From: HXMU1420-2 sp034670145
GTDB taxonomy: Bacteria; Pseudomonadota; Alphaproteobacteria; Rhodobacterales; Rhodobacteraceae
NCBI GenBank assembly: GCA_034670145.1
Contig: JAXMOA010000004.1
Coordinates: forward strand, 124,001-188,000
Direction of reading: 5' to 3'
Length of the DNA stretch: 64,000 nt
Position numbers and translations under genes: made by a program. This document shows, piece by piece, positions 43,457 through 50,871 of this stretch. A model generated the notes under the pieces. The model made no database searches and was not told where the DNA came from. It saw only the letters and a list, made by a program, of their open reading frames with translations. Within the stretch, counting starts at the first letter, position 1. Each line of letters begins with the position of its first letter.

Positions 43457-43914
43457 CGCCGGGTTTCCCTTAGATACTGGCTGTAGGGTTCACCGAATAT
43501 TGCGGTCAGATAGGCCTCTTCGCGCAGGACAACGCCGAAATGCAGCACGGCCCACAGCGCAACGGTTCCGATCAGCGCCCAATCTATCGCAAAGGTCAGG
43601 GCCAGAGCCAATTGGACCAGAACCATGCCCAGATACATGGGGTTGCGGGTAAATCGAAAAGGGCCTGTGCGTACCAATTGCAGCGCGGGTTTGCGCGGAT
43701 CCACATTGGTGCCCGCCGACTTGAACGCACGCGCGCCCGTCACGGGCAGCAGGACGGCGATCACAAACACTGCGATCCCGGGCAGGATCAGGGCCAAGCG
43801 CCCGTTGGGCAACAGATGCAGGGGTATGATCCATTCCAGCACCACGGCGGCCACAGCCGCTCCCGCCGCTGCAAGCGGAGGGAAAACAAGGATATCAGGC
43901 CCCGTATCGCTCAT
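43447..43914 (-). CDS. isoprenylcysteine carboxyl methyltransferase (ICMT)-like membrane protein
   Basis: This 155-residue membrane protein has about four helices and the ICMT/PEMT pattern: LVRTGPFRFTRNPMYLGMVLVQLALAL, in which the RNPMYLG segment binds S-adenosylmethionine, and a C-terminal LREEAYLTAIFGEPYSQYLRETRRWL. A small-molecule or lipid methyltransferase role is likely; bacterial members rarely have a defined substrate. The ATG at 43914 overlaps the RidA stop by 4 bp and has GGAG upstream. Confidence 0.87.
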   Translation of the reverse strand: MSDTGPDILVFPPLAAAGAAVAAVVLEWIIPLHLLPNGRLALILPGIAVFVIAVLLPVTGARAFKSAGTNVDPRKPALQLVRTGPFRFTRNPMYLGMVLVQLALALTFAIDWALIGTVALWAVLHFGVVLREEAYLTAIFGEPYSQYLRETRRWL

Positions 43915-44309
43915 GCCGGTCTCCGCGCTAGGCAATCTATTTCAACCAGCGCGCCAACCGCCAGCGCGGTGACGCCCACCGTCGTGCGGGCCGGGCGCCG
44001 GTCAGATGGAAAGTAGCTCTGATACGTGTCGTTGAACACGTCATAATCTCGTTCGAACTCGGTCAGATAACAGCGACACTGCACGACATGCGACAAATCC
44101 AAACCGACGCCCTTCAAAACGATCTCCAGGTTGTCCATGACACGCCGGGTCTGGGCGGCCACACCTTGCGGCAGGGGCGCATCGGGCGCTGCCGGATCTG
44201 TTGGCATCTGCCCCGTCAGGATGACCCAACCGTCGGTCTCCACCGCGTGTGAAAACGGTGCCACCGGGCGGGGGCCGTTGGTGATCATGTGAAAGGTCGG
44301 ATCCGTCAT
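43911..44309 (-). CDS. RidA family protein (enamine/imine deaminase-like)
   Basis: This 132-residue protein is of the YjgF/YER057c/UK114 type, which hydrolyses reactive enamines or related compounds. It contains PVAPFSHAVETDGWVILTGQMPTDP, QTRRVMDNLEIVLKGVGLDLSHVVQCRCYLTE and RPARTTVGVTALAVGALVEIDCLA, with the conserved Arg (RCYLTE, RPARTT) and final Glu. It begins the coupled run toward pccA and lies about 130 bp downstream of pccB. Confidence 0.9.
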   Translation of the reverse strand: MTDPTFHMITNGPRPVAPFSHAVETDGWVILTGQMPTDPAAPDAPLPQGVAAQTRRVMDNLEIVLKGVGLDLSHVVQCRCYLTEFERDYDVFNDTYQSYFPSDRRPARTTVGVTALAVGALVEIDCLARRPA

Positions 44310-44385
44310 ATCAAAGCCTCGCTCTGGTCCCTTCGCGCCGTGAAGTCTTGCAACCTGTCTCAGACCGCTTTTGCCGGTGCCCTGT

Positions 44386-44406
44386 CCCGCCAGTTTCGCT
44401 GGCGGG
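44386..44406. terminator. hairpin downstream of pccB
   Basis: CCCGCCAG and CTGGCGGG form a perfect 8-bp stem around a TTTCG loop, 34 bp beyond the pccB stop. No U-tract follows on either strand, so it is either an mRNA-stabilising hairpin or a weak terminator separating pccB from the following small genes. Confidence 0.4.
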
Positions 44407-44439
44407 GTGTCTGGTCACAGACTGGCAGGTGCGCCCATG

Positions 44440-45972
44440 TCAAAGCGGAATATTGTCGTGCTTCTTCCAGGGGTTTTGCAGCTTCTTGCCCCGCAACGAG
44501 GCAAAGGCGCGCGCAACACGGTTGCGTGTGTTGTGGGGGCGGATCACCTCGTCCACAAAACCACGCTCGGCGGCAACAAACGGATTGGCAAACCGCGCCT
44601 CATACTCGGCTGTATGCGCTGCGATCTTATCCGCATCGGCCAGATCGGCACGATGAATGATTTCGACCGCACCCTTGGCGCCCATCACCGCAATCTCGGC
44701 TGTTGGCCAGGCGTAGTTGAAATCGCCACGCAGGTGTTTGGAGGCCATGACGTCATACGCCCCACCATAGGCCTTGCGCGTGATCACCGTCACCTTTGGC
44801 ACTGTCGCTTCGCCATAGGCAAACAGCAATTTTGCGCCATGTTTGATCACTCCGCCATATTCCTGGCTGGTGCCCGGCAAAAAGCCCGGGACATCGACCA
44901 GCGTCAAAATCGGGATCTCAAAGGCATCGCAAAAGCGAACAAAACGGGCAGCCTTGCGCGAGCTGTCAATGTCCAGACAGCCAGCCAGAACCATTGGTTG
45001 GTTTGCAACGACACCAACGGTCTGCCCATCCATCCGAATATAGCCGATAATGATATTCTTGGCGAAATCCGCCTGAATTTCGAAAAAATCACCTTCATCG
45101 GCAATCTTGGTGATCAGCTCTTTCATGTCGTATGGGGTATTGGCGTTTTCCGGCACCAAAGTGTCCAGCGACATCTCCATCCGCGCCGGATCATCAAAAC
45201 TGGGCCGATGGGGCGGTTTTTCCCGGTTGGACAGCGGAAGGAAATCGACGAGGCGGCGGGTTTCGGCCAGGGCCACCATGTCGTTTTCATAGGCTCCATC
45301 TGCGACCGAAGACTTTTTGGTATGGGTTCCCGCGCCGCCCAGTTCTTCTGCTGTGACGACTTCATTGGTGACGGTTTTCACCACATCCGGGCCGGTGACG
45401 AACATGTAAGAGCTGTCTTTGACCATAAAGATAAAGTCGGTCATGGCCGGTGAATACACCGCACCGCCGGCGCATGGGCCCATCACCAGCGAGATTTGCG
45501 GAACCACGCCGCTGGCCAGAACATTGCGCTGAAAGACTTCGGCATAGCCGGCAAGCGACGCCACACCCTCTTGAATGCGCGCGCCGCCCGAATCGTTGAT
45601 TCCGATGACTGGGGCGCCATTCTGCATCGCCATATCCATGATCTTGCAGATCTTCTGAGCGTGGGTTTCCGACAAAGAGCCACCAAAGACGGTAAAATCC
45701 TGGCTAAAGACATAGACCATACGACCGTTGATCGTGCCCCAGCCCGTGACCACGCCATCCCCGGCCATCTGCTGGTTTTCCATGCCGAAATCGACACAGC
45801 GATGGGTGACGAACATATCGAACTCTTCAAAGCTGCCTTCGTCGAGCAACACATCAATCCGCTCGCGGGCCGTCAGCTTGCCACGTCCGTGCTGAGCATC
45901 GATCCGCCGCTCTCCTCCGCCCAGACGCGCCTCGGCGCGGCGCTCTTCCAGCTCGGCCAGAATGTCCTTCAT
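44440..45972 (-). CDS. pccB: propionyl-CoA carboxylase beta subunit (carboxyltransferase)
   Basis: This 510-residue carboxyltransferase moves CO2 from biotin on PccA to propionyl-CoA. Conserved features are GERRIDAQHGRGKLTARERIDVLLD, INDSGGARIQEGVASLAGYAEVFQRNV, LVMGPCAGGAVYSPAMTDFIFMVKDSSYMFVTGPDVVKT and the C-terminal VDVPGFLPGTSQEYGGVIKHGAKLLFAYGEA. Length is standard. The upstream region holds repeated TGCAA boxes that fit binding by the PccR regulator encoded 2.8 kb away. Confidence 0.96.
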   Translation of the reverse strand: MKDILAELEERRAEARLGGGERRIDAQHGRGKLTARERIDVLLDEGSFEEFDMFVTHRCVDFGMENQQMAGDGVVTGWGTINGRMVYVFSQDFTVFGGSLSETHAQKICKIMDMAMQNGAPVIGINDSGGARIQEGVASLAGYAEVFQRNVLASGVVPQISLVMGPCAGGAVYSPAMTDFIFMVKDSSYMFVTGPDVVKTVTNEVVTAEELGGAGTHTKKSSVADGAYENDMVALAETRRLVDFLPLSNREKPPHRPSFDDPARMEMSLDTLVPENANTPYDMKELITKIADEGDFFEIQADFAKNIIIGYIRMDGQTVGVVANQPMVLAGCLDIDSSRKAARFVRFCDAFEIPILTLVDVPGFLPGTSQEYGGVIKHGAKLLFAYGEATVPKVTVITRKAYGGAYDVMASKHLRGDFNYAWPTAEIAVMGAKGAVEIIHRADLADADKIAAHTAEYEARFANPFVAAERGFVDEVIRPHNTRNRVARAFASLRGKKLQNPWKKHDNIPL

Positions 45973-46046
45973 CGCAAATGTCCCCTTCTTAGGCTGAGCG
46001 GGACCTTATAGTGTGATTGGAGCGGACCAAAGCAGATTTCGGTATA

Positions 46047-46094
46047 TTTGCAAATAGATGCAAACCAATTGATGCAATAGTGCAAATCAGCAAA
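46047..46094. promoter_or_regulatory. TGCAA repeat cluster upstream of pccB (probable PccR/ScfR site)
   Basis: TTTGCAAA (46047-46054), ATGCAAA (46058-46064), ATGCAA (46072-46077), GTGCAAA (46080-46086) and CAGCAAA (46088-46094) lie on one face of the region about 75-120 bp before pccB. Known PccR sites in Rhodobacter sphaeroides are TTTGCAAA-type repeats. The position suits an activator. The divergent MFS gene begins 118 bp beyond, so it might also be affected. Confidence 0.65.
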
Positions 46095-46211
46095 CTCAGC
46101 CGACCATGGCTGCTCTCTGCATCAGCGCGCATAGACCTGTGCGCGCCAACATCCTGATGTGCATGGGTCCAGCCAATGGACAATCTAGAATTGCACGGAT
46201 AGGGATTTGGC

Positions 46212-47426
46212 ATGGCCAATACTGCATCTCGTTTTCTGGACCGAACAAGTCCGCCGCATATCCTGACCTTGATCCTGCTCACCGCAGTCTCAACCTTGGG
46301 AATGAATGTATTCCTGCCCAGCCTGCCTGGCATGGCCGCCTATTTCGAGGCGGATTACAGCGTTCTTCAATTGTCGGTCGGGGTGTATCTGGGGGCCAGT
46401 GCGGTCTTGCAAGTGCTGATTGGGCCGATCTCGGATCAGATGGGGCGGCGGCCGGTCCTTTTGTGGGGTCTTGTCTTGTTCATGATCGCCACGCTGGGCT
46501 GTATCATGGCACCGACGGTGGGCGTGTTCCTGTTTTTCCGTATGGCGCAGGCGGTGATTGCCGTTGGGATGGTGCTGGGGCGCGCTGCGGTGCGCGATCT
46601 GTTTGATACAGAAAAAGCGGCCAGCATGATCGGCTATGTCACCATGGCGATGGCAATTGTGCCGATGGCGGCCCCCATGGTGGGTGGCGCGCTGGACCAG
46701 GCGTTTGGCTGGAAGGCGAATTTCTGGCTGCTGTTTGCGGCGGGTGGTCTGGTCTGGCTGATCACATGGTTGGATTTCCGTGAAACCAAAAGCAGCAGCG
46801 GACTCAGCCTGGCGGCGCAGTTCGGACAATATCCAGAACTGCTCAAAAGCCCGCGTTTCTGGGGGTATTCGCTGACTGCGGCCCTGGTTTCAGGCGCGTT
46901 TTTTGCCTACCTCGGCGGTGGCCCGCTGGTTGGAACCGAAGTGTTCGGCATGGATTCAGCGCGGCTGGGCTTTTTCCTGGGTGCGCCTGCCATTGGCTAT
47001 GCGATCGGCAACGGGTTGAGCGGCCTGCTCTCGCAGCGACTGGGCACAAACCGGATGATCATCATCGGCTGCCTGGTGGCTTGTGTCGGGGTGGCCATAT
47101 CCCTGAGCCTGTTCCTGATCGGGCGGGGCACCGAATACACGTTCTTTGGCTTTATGATTTTCGTTGGCCTGGGCAACGGCATGACCCTGCCCAATGCGAC
47201 GGCGGGCATGATGTCCGTGCGCCCACATATGGCGGGCACGGCCTCGGGCCTGGGCGGGTCCATCATGTTGGCGGGCGGTGCCGCGCTCAGCGTATTGGCT
47301 GGTCACATGCTTTCAGCGGAATCCGGCGCCTTTCCACTGTTGTGGCTGATGCTGACCACATCGGCGCTGGGAATGGTCTGTATGGCATTCGTCATCCTGC
47401 GCGAGCGGCAATTGGCACGGCAATAG
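46212..47426 (+). CDS. MFS transporter, Bcr/CflA drug-resistance type
   Basis: This 404-residue protein has 12 hydrophobic helices. The Bcr/CflA signatures are visible: MNVFLPSLPGMAAYF in the first helix, ISDQMGRRPVLLWGLVLF after helix 2 (motif A) and VLGRAAVRDLFDTEKAASMIGYV. It probably exports a toxic compound or metabolite by proton antiport. It is divergent from pccB and convergent with the LysR gene, with 1 bp between the stops. Confidence 0.9.
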   Translation: MANTASRFLDRTSPPHILTLILLTAVSTLGMNVFLPSLPGMAAYFEADYSVLQLSVGVYLGASAVLQVLIGPISDQMGRRPVLLWGLVLFMIATLGCIMAPTVGVFLFFRMAQAVIAVGMVLGRAAVRDLFDTEKAASMIGYVTMAMAIVPMAAPMVGGALDQAFGWKANFWLLFAAGGLVWLITWLDFRETKSSSGLSLAAQFGQYPELLKSPRFWGYSLTAALVSGAFFAYLGGGPLVGTEVFGMDSARLGFFLGAPAIGYAIGNGLSGLLSQRLGTNRMIIIGCLVACVGVAISLSLFLIGRGTEYTFFGFMIFVGLGNGMTLPNATAGMMSVRPHMAGTASGLGGSIMLAGGAALSVLAGHMLSAESGAFPLLWLMLTTSALGMVCMAFVILRERQLARQ

Positions 47427-47427
47427 C

Positions 47428-48273
47428 TCAGCGAAACAGCGGATCCAGCCACTCGGTCACGGCCTGGATGCGCCGCAAGTCGCGCAGATCGCGGTGCACC
47501 AAAAGCCAGACGTCGCGGACCGGCGGTTCGAACCCGACCTCAACCCGGCGCAAACCCGGATGGAGATCGCCGACCACACGCGGGAACAGGGACATGCCCA
47601 ACCCGGCCAAGACCGCCTGAAACAGGGTTTCCGCATCATTGACCGCCAAAGCCGCCTGATCCGCTCCGATCTGATCTGCCGCTGTCGAAATGGCCGCCGC
47701 ATGCGACAAAAACTGGCGGGCGCGGTCGTATCCAAGCCACGGCAGCGGATCAGGCACTTCCAGTGCGGCGTAGGCCGCATAGGTCAAACGTCCGATCCGG
47801 CGGGAGATCACATCCTGCCCCCCATCGCGCGGGCGGGCCAGGCGCAGGGCAACATCCGCATCCCGGTGGGTGAGGCTGAGATCCCGGGCCTCAACAATCA
47901 GATCCAGGCCAATTTCAGGGTGAGAGCGCAGAAACGCCGGCACCTGCGGCAACAGCAATCGATTGGCGACCAGCGGCACGGCCGTCAGGCGCACGCGGCC
48001 CTGTATGCCACCTTGAGAGGCGCGGGCCACTCTCTGGATCTGTTCGGCCCGGTCTTCCATCGCTTCGGCCTGCGCCGCGACCTGCCGCCCGGCTGCGGTC
48101 AACGCGATACGCCCCTCTCCGGTCCGTTCGCTCAACGGCACGCCCAGTGCCCGCTCCAACGCCTCTATACGGCGTGAAACAGTAGACTTGTCGACCCGCA
48201 ACAGGCGCGCGGCCTGCAAGCGCGACCCGCCCCGTTCGAGTGCCAACAAAATGCGGAGATCATCCCAGTCCAT
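47428..48273 (-). CDS. LysR family transcriptional regulator
   Basis: This 281-residue regulator has an N-terminal winged helix-turn-helix (MDWDDLRILLALERGGSRLQAARLLRVDKSTVSRRIEALERALG) and a C-terminal effector domain from about residue 90. The ATG at 48273 begins the conserved helix; longer frames run into the upstream control region. It is divergent from the YciI-like gene with a 95-bp gap that contains TTTTGCGC repeats, a common arrangement in which LysR proteins control the neighbouring gene. Confidence 0.92.
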   Translation of the reverse strand: MDWDDLRILLALERGGSRLQAARLLRVDKSTVSRRIEALERALGVPLSERTGEGRIALTAAGRQVAAQAEAMEDRAEQIQRVARASQGGIQGRVRLTAVPLVANRLLLPQVPAFLRSHPEIGLDLIVEARDLSLTHRDADVALRLARPRDGGQDVISRRIGRLTYAAYAALEVPDPLPWLGYDRARQFLSHAAAISTAADQIGADQAALAVNDAETLFQAVLAGLGMSLFPRVVGDLHPGLRRVEVGFEPPVRDVWLLVHRDLRDLRRIQAVTEWLDPLFR

Positions 48274-48296
48274 GGTGGCAAATCTGCATAGCAGAA

Positions 48297-48331
48297 GCGC
48301 AAAAATCCAGTCTTTTGCGCATTTTTGCGCA
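48297..48331. promoter_or_regulatory. GCGCAAAA/TTTTGCGC repeats between LysR and YciI genes
   Basis: GCGCAAAAA (48297-48305) forms an inverted repeat with TTTTGCGC (48313-48320), and a second TTTTTGCGC follows directly (48322-48330). This cluster sits midway between the divergent LysR and YciI start codons and is a good candidate for the LysR binding site. Confidence 0.55.
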
Positions 48332-48368
48332 GGCCTAACCTGAACACACCCCAAAGAAAGGACCAAAA

Positions 48369-48674
48369 ATGAGATTTATCATTCGATTTCAGGACGTTCC
48401 AGGAATGGAAGACAAACGCCAGCTGAACCTGCCCGCGCATCTGGATTTCCTCGAGGCACAGGGCCCCATGATCCTGGGCGCGGGCCCCTTGTTCAAAACC
48501 GATACCGCCAGCACGCAGGCAGGCGCCGGAGGTTTGTGGCTGATCGAGGCGGAAAACGCCGAACAGGCCGAAGCGCTGGTACGGGCGGATCCTTTGTTTT
48601 CTACCGGGCTACGCCAATCCTGGGAGATCCTGAAATGGCATCAGGTGGTCCGTGACGGCCTGCGCCAGATCTGA
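48369..48674 (+). CDS. YciI-like protein
   Basis: This 101-residue protein is of the YciI/YCII ferredoxin-like fold. It begins MRFIIRFQDVPGMEDKRQ and contains LNLPAHLDFLEAQGPMILGAGPLF (conserved H near residue 25) and LWLIEAENAEQAEALVRADPLFSTGL (the Asp-Pro-Phe motif). The function of most members is unknown. AAAGGA precedes the ATG. It probably responds to the divergent LysR regulator. Confidence 0.87.
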   Translation: MRFIIRFQDVPGMEDKRQLNLPAHLDFLEAQGPMILGAGPLFKTDTASTQAGAGGLWLIEAENAEQAEALVRADPLFSTGLRQSWEILKWHQVVRDGLRQI

Positions 48675-48695
48675 ACGCGCGGCTTGCGCAACCGG

Positions 48696-48733
48696 CTTTG
48701 CAAAGTTAGCAAGATAGTCACAGCTCTTGCTAA
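48696..48733. promoter_or_regulatory. TTTGCAAA and inverted repeat upstream of pccR (probable autoregulatory site)
   Basis: CTTTGCAAAG (48696-48705) is directly followed by TTAGCAAG (48706-48713), and CTTGCTAA (48726-48733) completes an 8-bp inverted repeat around a 12-bp centre, ending 8 bp before the pccR ATG. The TTTGCAAA element matches the one upstream of pccB. Placement over the promoter suggests negative autoregulation. Confidence 0.6.
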
Positions 48734-48741
48734 GGGACCCA

Positions 48742-50133
48742 ATGGCCACCAAAAAACTATACGCTGGCGCCAAACTGCGGGAAATGCGAACGCGTCTGGA
48801 ACTGACGCAAAAGGATTTTGCGGCCAAACTGGGCGTGTCCCTGCCCTATCTGAACCAGATGGAGAACAACAACCGCCCTGTCAGCACCACCGTGGTGCTG
48901 GCCCTGGCGCAAGAGTTTGGAATGGACGTAACCGAACTCTCCACCGGCGATAGCGAACGGCTGGTCTCGGATATGCACGAGGCGCTGGCGGACCCGATCT
49001 TTGCCGACATGATCCCGCCTCAGGCTGATCTTCGGCTGACCGCCTCCAACGCGCCCGCATTTGCACGGGCCTTTCTGGAATTGCACAGCATGTACCGCCA
49101 GACCCATGAACGGTTGGCCTCGCTGGACGAAGCATTGGGCCGCGCCGACAGCCTGACCCGGGCCAGCCCCTGGGAAGAGGTGCGCGATTTTTTCCACTAC
49201 TGCGATAACTACATCGACGCCGTGGACCGCGCCGCCGAAAAACTGAGCATGGGCGAAGGCAGCACTGAATCCATCGCACTGTCCGGCCTGCGCAGCGCCG
49301 GTGTACGGGTCGAACTGCGCGATGTGGCCCCGTTGCGACACTATGATGCCGAGAACGGGACATTGACACTCTCGGCCCGCGCCGCACCGGAAACCCGTTT
49401 GTTTCAGATGCTTTTGCAGCTGGCTTTGCTGCGGCAAGACAACCTGCTCGAAGCGACGCTGGATTTTGCCCGCTTTCACACGGACGAGGCCCGCACCATC
49501 GCCAAGATTGGCCTGGCCAATTATTTCGCCGGGGCAACGATGATGCCCTATGGCCCGTTTCTGGCAGCCGCTGGCGAGTGCCGCCACGACCTGGAGATGC
49601 TGGGCCGCCGGTTTGGGGCCTCTATCGAACAAGTGGCGCACCGCCTGTCCACCCTGCAACGCCCCGGCGCAAAGGGCGTGCCGTTTTTCTTTGTCCGGGT
49701 GGATCAGGCCGGGACGATCACCAAACGCCACTCTGCAACAAGGTTGCAATTCGCCCGGTTCGGAGGCGCCTGCCCTTTGTGGAATGTGCATCAGGCCTTT
49801 GAAACCCCGGGCCGGTTCCTGCGCCAACTGGCGGAAACGCCCGATGGCGTGCGCTATATCAGCCTGGCGCGTGACGTGTCCAAACAGGGCGGCTCGTTTC
49901 AGGCTCCGGTGCAACGTTTTGCCATCGCATTGGGGTGCGAAGTGCGCCATGCCAGTGCGCTGGTCTATGCCGACGGGCTGGACATCGCCAATGCGAATGC
50001 GTTCGAACCAATCGGCATTTCCTGCCGGATCTGTGAGCGCTCATCCTGCCATCAACGCTCTGTTCCGCCGTTGGAACGACGGCTGAAGATCAACACCCAT
50101 GAACGCGGCGTGCTGCCCTATGAGGTGCGCTAG
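48742..50133 (+). CDS. pccR: short-chain fatty acyl-CoA regulator, ScfR family (PccR)
   Basis: This 463-residue regulator has three parts. An N-terminal HTH_3 domain holds KLREMRTRLELTQKDFAAKLGVSLPYLNQMENNNRPVS. A middle IrrE/peptidase-like region lacks the full HExxH motif (FARFHTDEARTIAKIGLANYF). A cysteine-containing C-terminal DUF2083-type domain ends with CRICERSSCHQRSVPPLERRLKI. This is the ScfR architecture; PccR of Rhodobacter sphaeroides activates pccB when propionyl-CoA is present. The location next to pccB and the shared TTTGCAAA boxes support this name over paralogues such as MccR. Confidence 0.88.
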   Translation: MATKKLYAGAKLREMRTRLELTQKDFAAKLGVSLPYLNQMENNNRPVSTTVVLALAQEFGMDVTELSTGDSERLVSDMHEALADPIFADMIPPQADLRLTASNAPAFARAFLELHSMYRQTHERLASLDEALGRADSLTRASPWEEVRDFFHYCDNYIDAVDRAAEKLSMGEGSTESIALSGLRSAGVRVELRDVAPLRHYDAENGTLTLSARAAPETRLFQMLLQLALLRQDNLLEATLDFARFHTDEARTIAKIGLANYFAGATMMPYGPFLAAAGECRHDLEMLGRRFGASIEQVAHRLSTLQRPGAKGVPFFFVRVDQAGTITKRHSATRLQFARFGGACPLWNVHQAFETPGRFLRQLAETPDGVRYISLARDVSKQGGSFQAPVQRFAIALGCEVRHASALVYADGLDIANANAFEPIGISCRICERSSCHQRSVPPLERRLKINTHERGVLPYEVR

Positions 50134-50151
50134 GATCCCGCCCCTGCCCCC

Positions 50152-50712
50152 TCAGCGCATGGTCGGACCGTATTCCAGGATAAGAGGGATAACGATTTCT
50201 TCCTCATCCGCCAGATGACGGTCCAGGAACGCTTGAAGCCTCTCCTGGGCCTGCAACATCGCATCGACCGTAACGGACGTCGCCTGGGCGCGGATGGTTG
50301 TATTGGCCGCGTCAACCAGCCCGTTCATACAGGCATCCAACGCGTGATGATCGGCATCCAACAGATCAAAACCATGCGCGATCCGTCCGTCCAGCGAGAC
50401 CAGCTGAGGGAAGTAGTGCTGATCCTCAATCGTGTGATGGGAATGCAGCTGCTCCAAAAAGAACGAGGCATAGCGTGACATGTCCGGCAAGAACCGATCG
50501 CGCGGGGTGTCCAGCTGGGTCTGGCACAAGGTGACCAGCTTTCCACTCAGATCCCGGAACATTGCATGCCGGTCCAACCAGAAGGCGGTCATCTGATCAA
50601 AATTGGCATGACCTCGCCACAGCTCGGGCGGATAGCGGCGCGCCAGGATGCGCAGGTCCTCGGGCAGACCGCTGCGCGTGTCCAGCGCCAGGTCGGTGTC
50701 AGAGTTTGTCAT
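50152..50712 (-). CDS. hemerythrin HHE domain protein
   Basis: This 186-residue protein has the four-helix HHE pattern: GHANFDQMTAFW, QLHSHHTIEDQHYFPQL (two His and Glu ligands), FDLLDADHHALDACM and DRHLADEEEIVIPLILEYG. A di-iron centre for oxygen or nitric-oxide sensing, or iron handling, is likely. GAAGGG precedes the ATG. It converges on pccR, with 18 bp between the stops. Confidence 0.9.
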   Translation of the reverse strand: MTNSDTDLALDTRSGLPEDLRILARRYPPELWRGHANFDQMTAFWLDRHAMFRDLSGKLVTLCQTQLDTPRDRFLPDMSRYASFFLEQLHSHHTIEDQHYFPQLVSLDGRIAHGFDLLDADHHALDACMNGLVDAANTTIRAQATSVTVDAMLQAQERLQAFLDRHLADEEEIVIPLILEYGPTMR

Positions 50713-50871
50713 ACTTTCCCTTCACTCGTCAGGCGACAGGTCCGCTCCACCCCAGAATCTGGGACCAGGACACTGTGACTGACCGATCAAATCAGACACG
50801 CACTATCATAGCACGACACAGCGACAAAGTCGCAGAAAACCAATGTCGGGCGACCTGCCACGGCGCTGACG

